Assembly (NCBI GenBank): GCA_037576195.1
Contig: CM075101.1
Location: 42,284,001 to 42,348,000, forward strand
Source of the DNA: Phytoseiulus persimilis
Lineage: Eukaryota > Arthropoda > Arachnida > Mesostigmata > Phytoseiidae
DNA: 64,000 nucleotides
Direction of reading: 5' to 3'
The translations under genes were made by a program, and so were the position numbers. This document shows, one piece after another, positions 26,401 through 39,253 of this stretch. The stretch's first letter is position 1, and each line of letters opens with the position of its first letter. The notes below the pieces were generated by a model. It was not told where the DNA came from. It ran no database searches and saw nothing but the letters and a program-made list of their open reading frames with translations.

Positions 26401-29400
26401 AGTAGCTCGTGTTGAGTGAACAACTCGATCTCGTCGAGCACTCCTTGAGCTTCCTCTTCAATGTTGAACCATAAGAGCCGATTGAGCGAGATGTTTGCTT
26501 ACACAGCGAACAAGTTCCACGTTTTCAACTCAAGCCGAAGCTCAATATGTCGTCTGCAAACAGAAAGCACGGCAGCGACTCGTGTTGGCAAATCTGCGGC
26601 GCGTCTCCATGAGAACAGCACTCCCCGCTCATGGTTTTCAACCCAAGGCTCGACTCCCGGCCAACTGTCTCTTTGTTTCCTGCCGATGTGTTCTATTCGA
26701 CCCCCTTTGAGTATGGGCACGATTACTACGTTCACGAGAGATGCTGATTCTCCCTTGTGGATCATGGACGAGCCCTCGAGAGATCGATTATTTCGATGAT
26801 AACGATCTGGATGGAAGCAATCAAACCCATGGACCCAAATCACTACACGAGCATTGATTCCAGACGTCGAGTGAGCGCATCGCCGTCACTTGGTGGTGCT
26901 GCCCTGGTTGGTCTGAAGTAGAGATTTCTGCCAACAAGTTCGACAGTGCTCCGAGAACAGAGCCCAATATGAGCCGGAACTCCTCGCTCCGGCATAAAAC
27001 CAACGTATGCTCCCTTTCCCGACCATGAACAGGGCGGGGTCTCGGGTCCTTCCGCTCGGAGTTCTCTGATTCCTAAAGTCCTCGGGAACTTCGTTGTCAA
27101 ACAACGCCGAAATGATCGCCGGAGTGAGCGTGTTCGGTGCAGGCCCGATATGTTGATATTAAATGAGACGAACTGTTAATTAATCCGCGAACGAGAAGCT
27201 GGTCGCAGGCGCGCCCAGACACAATGGCTCCAGGAACGAGCGAGAAAGCTAAAGTGGAAGATTGAAAGGAAACAAAGGAAACCTTCTCATCATCTCGAAG
27301 AACTGCTCCTCCTCTAGCCTGGTCGCGATGTGCGAGCCGCGCTTTTGCACAGCGCATGCGGGCTCTCTTGGAGCTTGACGATATTCGAAAACCAGTTCTA
27401 CCGAAACGAACTCAGCACATCTTGGATGACACGGCCGGCGGCGGGTTCAGTTTCGATCAGGCCGATCTCAGGCTTGGTTCGGTTTTGTTCTCCTGGAGAC
27501 GCAAGCGACAAATGGAACGTTCGGCAGCGAAGCCGACCGAGTGACGGGAACCCACCTCGAGGGATGGCCCTGGGGGCGGTTGCAGCAGCGACTCAGTGTC
27601 AAAAACATTCTCGGTGCTTGCGACCATTCATTCACTCGACGCAGAAAAGCAGCTGATCGAGTGATTCAATAGTGAGATTATCAGAATGTGTGCTCCGGGC
27701 GAAGGCAGCGCGGCGAGTGTTCCGATCCACAAACAGAAAGATATGAGCAGGAATTTCGCGGTCAGCTGTCTTTTAAAACGTTCCTCTCGGAAATCCTTGC
27801 ATCCTCGTTGTCCTTCGTGTCCGCCGTGCAATCCACCTGGCTCGATGAACGTACCCCAAGGTGCGAAGAACATATCAGATACGAGCGCGGCTTTAGCAAC
27901 AGCATTAACAGCCGACACAATAGAAGAACTCCTACCACAAAAAAAGCATTGTTATTTTGAAGTATTGCTTCATCCATTGATCGTTCGGGCGAGCGACGGG
28001 CTGCCAACCCAAACGTCCACCCGCTCGCTTGCATAGTCACAGGGTCACCTGTTGGAGTGAGGGATGGCCGCTTGGTATCGGATGGGGTCGCTAAGTGGCT
28101 CTGGAAACACAGGTGCCCCGTTGTCCGTCCGTACCACCGACAGCCGCTTGTGTCACTCTGTTTATGCGGATCACAGCAACGACGACAATAACATTAAAAT
28201 ATTAAATCACAATAACGGGTAGTAGCAGGGCCCGAGAGGAAAACATCGCGCTGAAGGGGTCGCGCTGAAGTCTCTGATGGCCTCCGATGCCACTGACATA
28301 GGGCCGCATTACGGAGGAGCCCTTCGTGACCCCTCCTTGATTATACCGAGAAAGTTGGCCGCGTCTGCAGGCGAACTCCTCGCGAGTCTCTGCTTGCATG
28401 ATACGCGATGGCGTCGCGGACCGACCTTAATTTGGGGGATTTTCCGCCGTAAGTGCGTGCAGACCGTCCTTTTTGGGGCGAATTTGTGTTGAGCTCCGTC
28501 TCCCTCACAGGATATTTTCCAGGCTGTAGACCCATTCCAGGACTCACGTTCGTCCTGAGGAACGCTACACGTGACCGCGGAGGCGGTTGCAAGCTCTCAG
28601 CACGTTGTGTTCCTCCTCCGCAGCCCTTCTCGCAACTCCTCTGTGTATCGCTTCTCGGCGAAATCTGTCGTGGCGCGCAGTGAACTGGTCGATGTCATAC
28701 TAATTTCAGCTTCCTGATAACGGGCTGGCACGCCGGATCTGCATCTAACGAAGCTTGCAGGAGTATTCAGTATTTGATTTATGTTTCTCGGGAGTCCCGA
28801 CGGGAAACGAGAAGATAACTGTTTTCTCCCAGGAACGGGGACCTGAGAAGGGTTTCCCAGCTCCATGGTTACCAGCGGGCTCCTGGGGATGGGAGGGATT
28901 CAAGTGAACGGCTACACTTCCACGTAATCTTTCGTTTGCACTCCCAAAGTAGAACATTCCGTGGAACGAGCGTTCCGTTAGATCTCTACGCGCTTGACTA
29001 ACATCAGAACGATTCGGAGAAAAGCACATTTGTCAAAATCGTGGCTTCCATGGAATGGCTTCATCTGCGAACACGCGACCATCGACGTCCGCCAGCGTTT
29101 CCACTGCTATTGCGATCGAAAGTCTCTGCGGGCTCGAGAATGATTTGTTTTGTCAACTTCTATCCCTCTTTGTATGGGCATCGTACTTGAGGATTTCTTG
29201 AAAATATTCATAGGAGTTTCCCTTGTTGAAATCTATCCCCGAACCTGACGGGGCCTGGAATCAGCTGTTTTCAGGTCCTACAATGCGCCGCTTCTGTGAT
29301 TCACCGCTCGAGCTGGTGACCTCTTCTTTTGGAGAGGCTGTGTTCCCGGAACCTCCTACAGTGTCTCCTGGAGCGATTCTGTCCGAATGCTTCCTTGAAT

Positions 29401-30356
29401 CGGAGTCAGACTTGGGCCTGTGGGGCTCCGCACTGGTGCATATAGTTAACCCCAGCGTTCGGAGATCTATGTCAAACCTACAGTCTGGTTCTTCCTCTCC
29501 GATTATTTCCTTCTTGCTCTCGCTGCCTACACGAATCCATGCGATTGTTCTCGGACGAGCGTTTGGCTCGACCTTACCGAAGCGGGTCGCAGCAAGACGG
29601 AATCTCTCCTAGAAAAATCGGGAGGATGAATCCACAGATTGTTTCACAGAATTTCCCCTCTTTGTCAGAAAGGGCATTCAATAGAAAGAATATATGGGTT
29701 ATGGGGAACGATTGTCTCAGACGGGAAGAATGGAAGCTTGAGAGAAGGCAAGAACAACGGTTCCGACGAGGAAAATAAATCACTTGGATGCTCTGCGTCG
29801 TCTGTCGCTTGTGAGTCGGTAGGAGAAATATTCTGATTCCCATGCGCTTTCCTGAGTATGGCTCGAACATCCGATTCGGGAACATCGACGATTTAGCTGC
29901 CGAACACTTCGCTCCGGATTGTGTGGAAGGAAGCTTTCTTCTCCCGCACTTCAACACCAGACACAAAAATATGTTCCCGTCAGACACAATCGTTCGAACG
30001 ATGGATACGAGGAGACCAGGTGGACTGAAAGGACTTGTCATCGGCGAGCTTTGACGACAGTGTTCGAATCTCGCACAATGCGGAATGAAAGAGCTTGGAC
30101 GTCAAAAGTCGCGCGTCATCGCGATTTTTCCATCGCGCACTGAGCAGAATGGACTGGTAGAGTCATGCGGAACCACTCGACTACGCGACAGTTTTCTTTC
30201 GGCTGGGGCTGACGTCAGATGGAAGTTCCCGCGACAATCATGCCGATCTTCAGCAGAAGCAAAACAATAATAAGATGATCATTATTTCATATCATTAAGA
30301 TTGGGGAAGTTCTCGACTTTTCGGATTCTTCCTGATCGTCGGATACTCCGTTTCAG
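17430..30356. other. Long stretch, probably a large ADAM intron
   Basis: About 13 kb without a recognised conserved gene. Open stretches of 60-156 codons occur on both strands and overlap each other, which fits chance openness at this composition. The minus-strand segment around 25317-25150 reads as a protein-like run (EWMRTSSEYANRIPMTG and following), but it has no family match and is not called. A short duplication of GGAATGGGGGCG occurs near 25625 and 25648. Additional propeptide exons of the ADAM gene may hide here. Confidence 0.4.
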
Positions 30357-33300
30357 GGTTCGGATGGTTGCCATTGGAACGGGCGACTCGAAGGCGCTCC
30401 AGGTTCAAGGGTCGCCCTCAGCACCTGTCCGCCGGGCATAGGGTGAGTTTACGATGAATCTATTCCACGAAGAAAAACGATAGTAAAAGCACCGCTTGTA
30501 GCCTGTCAATCTGTAGGTTGGTCACAAGTGTCGACCTATTTTCCCTGTCAAGTTCCTCGAGAGAAGGATTGATACCCCCGGAAGCACACGCAGTAGTGCG
30601 CCTCGATAGTCACACTTCTTTGCGCGGCTGCTCAGATTTTCATCTTCGGAGTTACTGGAGAAATAGCAGGGTTATTCTAACGGAGTTCTCTCGACATCAC
30701 GAGAATCCGCTGTTTCCGTGAGAGGGACAAGAATCTGTTCAGACGGTTCTGAGAACATTTCATTATAATCAAAAGCAGCCAACGCTTGCTCTCAGAAAAT
30801 TCTGGCTTCTGAGAATCTCAGCGCTCTTTCCAAGTGTAAGCCCGCGCGAACCGATTCGGTTCAGCTGCGGAAATGAGGATCCAGACCAGAGAACGTCTAC
30901 TCATCGTCCGCTGAGGTTCAACATGTACGATATCAAGGATGACCAATTTTCAGAGGCGCGATCTGGAATGGCGACGACGTTTTCTATCTTCACTCTGACG
31001 GGAGTCAAGCGCTCATCTCAAGAAACACTGATCTCCGAATCCCTGACTTCAAATGCGGTGCGTTTCCAGTGCAGCGTCAGAGAACACCGGAAAAGGGTCC
31101 TTTCGATCCGTGGCTGAACTGCGAGCTCTTACCACTCTCTCTCTCTCTTTGCCACGAGTCCCCTTTGGGCTGATGTGCATTCAAGCATACGTCCGGAACC
31201 CCTTCCGACTGTACGACTCGCGACGCGTGTCCAGACCGTGATCCATTGTTCACCACGGATCGAATTTCCCGATGTTTGTTGATCATTCGATATAGATGAC
31301 TTACCCCGGGGTCCCGTCCTCCATCATAGGGTTCAACCATAGTACGGACGCGCTCCTGACGCGATCGCGGCGCGGCGCTGCGCAACTGAATGTGGTCAAA
31401 CATCCTCCGTCTGTGACGAACGCCACATCGCGTTTCGTTGAAATGGTCATCGTCCATGATTACAGACAATTCGTCAAGTTCGGTCGCGACGAAACCAAGC
31501 TGTTCGAAAGAAGCAAACAGGTGAGAACCGAGCTCATCCGAGGCTGAGAGGGAGGACCGCTTCCTCTTGAAACGAGATCGATCTTAGAGCTTGGTGGAGG
31601 ATCTTTGGTCGAGCTCAGGGATGAAGCCTAGCCCATTGCAGGTCGCAAACATTGTGAACGCTCTCTACGCTCCACTTAACATCTTCGTCGTTTTGGTCGG
31701 AGTACGCGTGTGGTCACAGCGAGACGAAATCGAGGTGGATATCAACGCTGAGAAGACTTTGGACAATTTTCTCCGCTATCGTATGGACGTCCTTGCGAAG
31801 AGCATTCCGAACGACAACGCGCAGCTGGTCACGTGAGTACCCGAGAAGACTCCGAAGTCACTCGCCCTGAATAATCGTCCCTGACATCGAGGCTCTTCCA
31901 TGAAACTGGGCGCAGACGATGGACGGATTCGGATCGCTGATTCTCAACTGAGCTCAAAATTCACTTGCAGGGACCTCACGTTCGAGAAGGACGTTGTGGG
32001 CAAGGCCCTGAAGGGCCCCATCTGCACGTACCAGTATTCGGGCGGAGTGAACAAGGACCACCACGAGTCCGTCGCAGTTGTGGCCGCAACAATAGCCCAC
32101 GAGCTGGGGCACAACTTCGGCATGGAGCACGACGACTTGGGGAGCTGCCACTGCCCTCAGTCTCGCTGCATCATGTACCCTGCCAGCAACACAATGGTTC
32201 CCCCAACTGCATGGTCCTCATGTTCCATGAAAGCTATACACGAAGCGTTCTCGCAGCACATGGATCACTGCTTGCTCAACATCCCCACCAAGATCGTCGG
32301 CGCCTCCTGTGGAAACGGAATCGTCGAGGAAGGCGAAGAATGCGATTGCGGTCCCGAGAACTTTTGTGCCACGAAGTGCTGCAATCCAAAAACGTGCAAG
32401 CTGAGCGAAGGTGCCACCTGCGGACACGGAGAATGTTGCGACCTCGCAACCTGCAAGCCAAGACGCGCTGGAGTCAAGTGTCGCCACGAGACGGGCGAAT
32501 GTGATCTCTCCGAGCACTGCGACGGCGAGTCGCACTTCTGTCCAACTAATGTTTTCAAAGCGAACGGAGATAAATGTGGAGACGGTGACGTGAGTAATCA
32601 GCACACCGAATCTCACGAGAAATCTCACAGAATAGAGCTCAAGTGATCGATTCGGCTTTCCTCGGTTCCAGGCGTACTGCTACATGGGTTCCTGCGCGAG
32701 TCATAACATGCAGTGTAAGAAACTCTGGGGTCAAACAGGCCACGTCGGACATCGATCGTGTTTCACTGTCAACGTCAACGGAACTCAAATCGGGAATTGT
32801 GGATACGATAAAATCCGTAAAGGCTACGCGAAGTGCAAACAAAAGTAAGTCGAATCGGGCTCCCATGCGAACACCTCCAAGTCGACGGGGGAGTTTTCAG
32901 AGGAAGTTCATTCTCTCAAACTCTGGTTTCTCCCTGAGACATCTTGGAATCGTGAAGCGATGCTTGAAAAAAGCTCCGAGTAATGAAATTCGGGTTTTGC
33001 AGAGACATTATGTGTGGCACCTTGCATTGTACTTACGTCACGGAACGGCTAGAATTCGGGATGCTGTCTGCTTCAAAATTATCCCGCTTCTTCCTGAAGA
33101 CTGACAAAGAAACACACACCTGCAGGTAACTCAAATTCCTTTCCCTCATCGAAATGCAAGTTCGTACCGTTTTCCTAATCCCTGATTGAAGAAGAATGGA
33201 ACCACCGAGAGCTCTCGACTGAGTTGCATTCTGCAGCATATGAATTGAGGCTTCCGATTCTACGGGATCCCGGAGCGATCATGCATTAATCCATTGACCC

Positions 33301-34868
33301 AAAGCGGGACCGTCCCGCTGACGATCGTACTCACAACCTGCGGTTCTCTCCAAGGTCTGCGATGGTAGACTTGGGCCCCACGGATCCAGACCCTGGCCAG
33401 GCTCCCGACGGCGCGGCGTGCGGCACCAACCAGGCTTGCTTGAGCGCACGCTGCGTCGAGCTGGCCCAGTTGGCGTCACCTCCGTGCGAGTACAGCTGCT
33501 TCGGTCACGGGATCTGCAATCATCTCGGCCACTGTCACTGTGATCCAGGCTACGCGCCCCCGTACTGCAACTTCCCCGGAAATGGCGGATCCATCGACAG
33601 CGGACCCACAACTAACCCCGAAGGTTTGTCGTTTGAGACCTGAATGTAGAGAAAGTATCTCTCTTCGACCATTCATACGCTCGAAGCGTCTGCGAAGAGC
33701 CTTACAAATCCATCTTCACTTGCAGGAGAATCGTACACTCTCACGATCATCTTGTCTGTAGTGTTCCTCGGGGTGACACCTCTAGTCTTATTCTTCATTG
33801 CGTGGACGATCTTCTCGAAGAAAGACCTCATCTCCAAATACCGTCTCCGTCGACGCAAACTTGCTGTGAAGCACGCCGCACGCCAGGGCCCTCTGCTGAA
33901 TCTGTATGATAAATCGCAGATTTCCAAACCGGTGTTCACGAAAGCGCCTCCGACTAACGGTTTGCACAAACCCGATGTCCAGCCATTCCATCAGCAGTCA
34001 CCTCCACAGCAACAACAGAGTCACCAACAGATGCAGCAGCCCGTGCTGAACGGCGTTGTCAAGATGGTCGAGACCACGAATCTCGACGCGGACCATCAGT
34101 CGCAAATCCGCCCCGCGAGACCCGCACCCCCGCCACCGCCGGGGAAAGCGCGAATCTCCAACACAAACGTCCCGAACACAGACAGCGGAACGGCGAACAA
34201 CTTAAAACGTGAGAAACAGCGCAAGTAATATTTTTCATCGAAATAAACGATGGGGGTGTTCTTGATTTATCCATCTATACCATGGGGATGGACCCATGGG
34301 GGGTACCATATCGGTTCTGATGTGGGAAGACAAGCGAACGATGTACCGACGAAATTCAGAACAGTGCAGGTCCAGGGTTGACACGATGAACCCCAGTTTA
34401 TTTGCTGAAGTCTTTTTTCTCGATTTCGGTGTAGGCACTAAGTCGTCAAATAATTCGATTCGACGACCCAGTGGACCGCCACCACCAAAACCGGGTCCCC
34501 TCTACGAGAACGTGGAAGCTTTACGTGTCCAGATGAACAATGAACTCAAGACCGCAGTCAACTCACAAAGTAGGTGGCTTCTCGGGGAAAACGTCGATCC
34601 TCCTCTTGAGAAATGAAGACTCGATTTTCCGCTTCCCAGCCTCGAGCCTCTCCGGGTCCACGGCTCTTGAAGATTCGAATTCTTTGCAGAAGCTGGGGAC
34701 GAGAGCCATCCATTGGTCTGACTCGTAGAAGAGACTCGGTAGTGAGTTCTGCCTTTACACGTGCAAACTGTAGGAGCATCATCAACAAATGCGAGAATGA
34801 AGGAGCAACAGGACGAGGCGCGGAGGGTACTAGTGATTGATAGATTAACTTGGAAGGGAACCGAATGA
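30357..34868 (+). CDS. ADAM metalloprotease-disintegrin (meltrin-type, ADAM9/12/19-like), N-terminus incomplete
   Basis: Type I membrane sheddase. Eleven phase-consistent exons: 30357-30442, 30954-31057, 31330-31520, 31642-31832, 31971-32589, 32672-32844, 33003-33125, 33355-33623, 33726-34208, 34435-34569 and 34774-34868. They encode 822 residues in frame. Domains in order: propeptide end (CHWNG, RVALSTC, AIWNGDDVFYL, cysteine-switch-like FKCG), a furin-type RSRR site, then the metalloprotease from SRFVEMVIVHDY. Its zinc site HELGHNFGMEHD is intact and is followed by the CIMYP Met-turn region, so catalysis is expected. Next come the disintegrin domain (CGNGIVEEGEECDCG; ECDLSEHC at its loop tip, no RGD), cysteine-rich domain, EGF-like module (CFGHGICNHLGHCHCDPGYAPPYC), one membrane helix in exon 33726-34208, and a cytoplasmic tail with PPPPPGK and PPPPKPGP, likely SH3 ligands, plus a YENV tyrosine motif. 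The signal peptide exon is not identified; candidate upstream exons lie near 17 kb. Confidence 0.93.
34242..34247 (+). terminator. Intronic polyadenylation signal in ADAM
   Basis: AATAAA 14 bases after an in-frame stop (34226-34228) that is met if the donor at 34209 is not used. This would end the protein in KREKQRK instead of splicing to 34435. Confidence 0.5.
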
Positions 34869-37800
34869 ACTGTTTTCGAGAATAGTGAAGCATTGTGCTG
34901 GGTGATTTTCCCGAAAGATTTCAAAAGTCATTTCCGAAGCCAAAGCTCAAGTGCATCGAGGGTGTGTCATCGACCAAAAGACGAGCGTTCCCCTCGTTTC
35001 GGGATGTAGCTTTCTCTAGAGTGTCTGATCGCGTGATGATGTTTACAAACGAACATTGAATAAGTCTGAGAATGATGAGCATTATCAATTTTCTTTGGTT
35101 TTTCAAAATGCCAGGTCATGATCCGCGGGATCACTGCTTTGTGGCGTGTCTCGTGCCGAGCGAATATGTGCATTGTGTTCATATTTTCTGATAATATATA
35201 ATTAACTTATAATTGCATCATGTAATTAAATTTTATAAATGTAGTGTATAGTCAACGATCGAATAAAAACGGGAAAAGCCTTCCGATTCAATGTACGTAG
35301 AAAAACATTCCCAAGGCGGTGCAAACTCAATGAATGACTCATTTTTCCACACTTTCCCTTCGAAACCCTGCCTCGAAAGTTCGACCAGTGTACTCGAAGA
35401 TCAATCCAGGGTTCACGGGTGCGAATCTTGAGAACTCTCCCTCCTCCGGTCGAATTTCTGGCTTCAAAAATTTCGGACGACTCCTCGCTGAGTGTCAGGC
35501 TGATACAACGGCTGCGCTGGGACGAGGAACGGTTTGCCCATGTTATGAGTCCAGACCGTTTACTTCCACACAACTGCAGACGGCGAAATCCTCGGAGTAT
35601 CGAGGGGTAGCATCTTGAGAAAACACTGCATTTTTCATCCGAGCTCCAGGATGTGGCGGAGCGGTGCTCTGCGTACTGGAACAGAGTATCTCAGTACCAG
35701 GAGTGTATAAACGCTGTACGATGTGTACGTGCACACGAGAACGCAAGCGTGCATCGACACGCTTCCATCTCGTTGGTACCCACTCTCTACTCGCCCGCCT
35801 CCGCCATCGGCGGTATCTGCGGATGGAGACGCTCTTCGAAAAATATGTGATCGAAATCCACATCATGCCGAGTCGTCATAGGAAAGCGTCATCAGCCTCT
35901 GACTGAGACGTGTCAATCCTCTGCTGACATCTGGAAATAGAAGGCCAACTCCTTCATAAGGAGAAATCAGACTCGTAGAACACTTCTAAAGCATTCGACC
36001 AGAGAGTTCTTGCGCACTCGAAGCGGAAGTTTCGGTATAGCTCGAACGAGACGTCCGCTGAGAATATCGGTGAGTACTGCGCAGCAGTTGCGTCTGTGTG
36101 CTCCCCAGCAAGGCAGTGTGGCCGTCTCGGTGCCGTTTCGGGTGCCGTTTCGGGTGCCTTTTCCTCGAACCGACACACGCACCAGGTTCTGGGAACTGTG
36201 TCGAACAGTTGCCGACAACGGCAGCATTGGTGTCAGGCTTCTGTGGTAGTGAGCGAGTGAATGACCACCCGGTCGATCCATATTCTAACTACGTCGTTGG
36301 TATTTGACGCGGAGGTCTCAACTAGTGACTGACATTCGTAAGTGTTTGTGCTGCCAATTTAGTTAAGGTTGCGGAAATCGTAGCGGAGCAAACGCTCCGA
36401 CGCACCTTTCAGTGTTCGATTCTCTGATCTCGTGCCAGAGATCAGCTGTTTGAATCTGGAACGCGGGGCGATGACTTAACATTTTCAAATTTTCCTCGTT
36501 TCGGTTCCTCCGTTGGTGAAAATCACGAAGAAAGGATATCGCTCACATGCAGAACATTGCTCAACTGTGTGGGTTTGCGGATATCGCGCACTGAGAACTT
36601 CGCTTATTACAGAACAGTCGAGAACAAGGCAAGAATGTGTCAAGCGGCAATCATGTTCGGAGAGAGCAAGTCCGAGAAATTCATCCCCCAAGAAATCCTT
36701 TCCAATTATGAATCAGAGGCCCCCGTGCTTGGCGCGATTTCCCAGGGCTAGACCTCTTTTTTTTCACACGCCTGGGGTTGTCTCAGATATGGCTGCAGCA
36801 ACTTTGAGCCCGATCATAAAGACGTGGAGCTACCTTGAACGGGAGGTCGGTTTGGCCCTTTAAACCTCGCAAGCCGCAACGTCATGATCGTAAGGGTCTG
36901 CCAGAAAATGCCGATATTCTATCGATGTTTTCGGATTTCATCTCCGAAGTCCGAACTGTGCGGCTACGCGGCCAGTTCGACGCTTACTTCAATTCAACTG
37001 ATATAAATTCGGGGAAATGAGCTCTGGATCGATGTATCCAGTATTCGGGAAGAGTTTTGTGACCTGAGCGATGGGCTCCTCGTGAGCCTCTAATATCCGC
37101 GCCGCACATGCTCTCCGAAAATACGACTCGTGGAATCCGCGGAGAGCTTGAGTCGGGACTCCGCCACGGGATCGCGATCGCGCGAGATGGCTGAAAATCA
37201 TCCCGTTTTCGTGATCGTGATTGCGGACGTACTATCTGATCCCTGATAATCAAAAGTAATCATAACCGAGAGAGAGCCAGGTTGTAGCGGATTCGAGAGC
37301 CCTAGGACTTCGAGGACTCCCGTTCTTCCGAGACTCCTCAAGGAATGCGGCGATTATCACGCCGAGAGAAGGTTAAAGACTCGTTTCGAAGAACGCGCGC
37401 GTCGCGACTCATCGAACCGCACGAACAGCGCTGCCATTTTTACAGCGAATTTTTACTGCTTCTACCTATGCTCAGCAACGGTGAATTTCACCTCTGTCCA
37501 GCAAGGATAGCATTCAATAAAATGAATCACCTTTTCACGTACTCGAAGCAGCGACCTTTAACGCTCCTTTTTCGGACCATCATTTACGATGTTGCCGACT
37601 GCGCTGTCACCTGCTCATTAAAGTGTGGAACCGATTCCCATCCGGGCGACATGCCCTTTCAGGTTCGTCCAAGATTTGACGAATGTTCTGGGGAAGGACC
37701 ATCAATCTGACTTGTTTCAGTTACCAATATGTTTCGTAGCGATGATATGAATGGAGATAATGGATGCCAGAGTGTTTGTCGAAGCTCATACGGACCTTTT

Positions 37801-38200
37801 GACACGTTCTGGATCGCGTTTCAAGCGATTGAGATAGAACACGCCCTATGCCCCATGATGATTCGCTCCAGAGTCGACGGAGCGAAACAGTAAACCTGGA
37901 AACGGATCGAAGGCTCTCCCATTCTCAGCCGTGAGACGAGTGTCGAATATCATTGCTTTCTCCAACAACAAACATCATGATCGGGTCGCCGAGGACGTTG
38001 CCGGCTTGTGCACGATTATTTCTCGTTGTTCGCTCAATTATCGATTGGATACTTCGACGTTCGTTACGTTTGTGATTATCCTCAGCGCCGTTTTGATCGA
38101 CTTTCGATGGAAATGGACTGTGTCCCCGAAACTGTTGTCCTATTATTCATTCGATCTATTCTTTCCGCGCTCATCATGCAGCAGTTTTGTCTTGGAGGAA
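34869..38200. other. ADAM 3' UTR and intergenic region
   Basis: No gene recognised. Near 36125-36155 a 12-bp unit (CGGGTGCCGTTT-like) is repeated in tandem. The reading frame of PGPEP1 stays open upstream of its start back to about 37931, but no conserved sequence is present there. Confidence 0.5.
35262..35267 (+). terminator. Distal ADAM polyadenylation signal
   Basis: AATAAA about 390 bases after the stop codon of the fully spliced ADAM reading frame, in an AT-rich stretch. Confidence 0.5.
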
Positions 38201-39253
38201 ATGGCACCGTCTGCCCAGGAGGAATCGTCATCATCATCCGCAGACCGACCTGTCGTGGTTCTGACCGGCTACGATTTGTTTGCGAACTACGATCGGAACT
38301 CGTCAAAGCAGGTGAGTGTCTGCCTGCGGTCTCGGTGTCCAAAGCAGAAACATGTGCAATGGTCCGACACGCTCCGATTCGTTCTCGAAATTTCTATCTA
38401 GAGACGTCACACCGAGTGCGAAGCTTTCGATGACTCGAAGACTGACCTTTTAAGGTGGTTGACTACATTGCTGCGTCAGGAATAGACGGCATTGATCTCC
38501 GAACGGAGATTCTACCCGTGTCATACGATGGCGTCAGGAAGCGAACTCAGGAACTTTACGAGCAATGCGAGCCCTGCATCACAGTACACTGCGGTATGTG
38601 GGCGGAGGCCAATGCTGTTGTAATGGAACAAATCGCGAGAAACACAGGTGAGCATCTTCGTCAATCTCCTTGCTCGTCCGTTGGTCGTACGCAGGCATCC
38701 CTCCCGCATCAGATTGACTTTAGAGCCTCAGGAGATCCTTCGTGCTGATGCCGCATGTCCCCATGCGGTGGAAGAGTCGGAAATTTCTTGATGACACGAT
38801 CAACCTAACCGTCTGACGTTATCTGTCCTTCGTCCACTGTCTCTGCCAAGCAGCGGTCGCGATCGGAATATTCCGTTTTCGGTTCAAGTTGAATCAAATC
38901 TCTGTTTTTCTTCTCGCCTAGGATACGACGTCGCCGACGAGGGAGGTTGCGTTTTGAGCGGCAATTGCTGTATCGAGAAGTCGCCCGAGTGCCTCAGAAC
39001 GTGTCTCGACCTGGAGAAAATCGCCGAGAACTGCAAAACTGCGATTCCTGTGTACATCTCTCGGGACGCTGGCTTATACCTATGCGAATACGTCTACTAC
39101 CTCGCTCTGAGTAGGAGCCAAAGGTCCATGTTCATCCACATACCGAAAATCAGCGATGAATACCCTCTGGACAAAGTCGTCGAAGCCGTCAGACGTATCA
39201 TCGTTCTGGCTGTGCAGCAATGCCAAAAAGAAAAATTCGAATCCTCTTCATGA
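38201..39253 (+). CDS. PGPEP1: Pyroglutamyl-peptidase I, complete
   Basis: Cytosolic cysteine peptidase (family C15) that removes N-terminal pyroglutamate from peptides. Three exons, 38201-38311, 38455-38647 and 38922-39253, give 211 residues against 209 in human. The catalytic triad is present: Glu95 in AVVMEQIARN, Cys156 in SRDAGLYLCEYVYY and His174 in SMFIHIPK. Neighbouring family features are GGCVLSGNCCIEKSPE and the C-terminal helix VVEAVRRII. The N-terminal pyroglutamate-binding motif, GFGPF in most members, reads GYDLF here, so one ring-contact Phe is Tyr and the Gly-Pro pair is changed. A Ser-rich N-terminal extension precedes the core. The start at 38201 was preferred because the open frame upstream shows no conservation. 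Confidence 0.94.

Noticed and set aside
32411..32593. Other open frames over the ADAM disintegrin exon on both strands
   Set aside because: Shadows of the cysteine-rich coding frame, which matches the ADAM family throughout.
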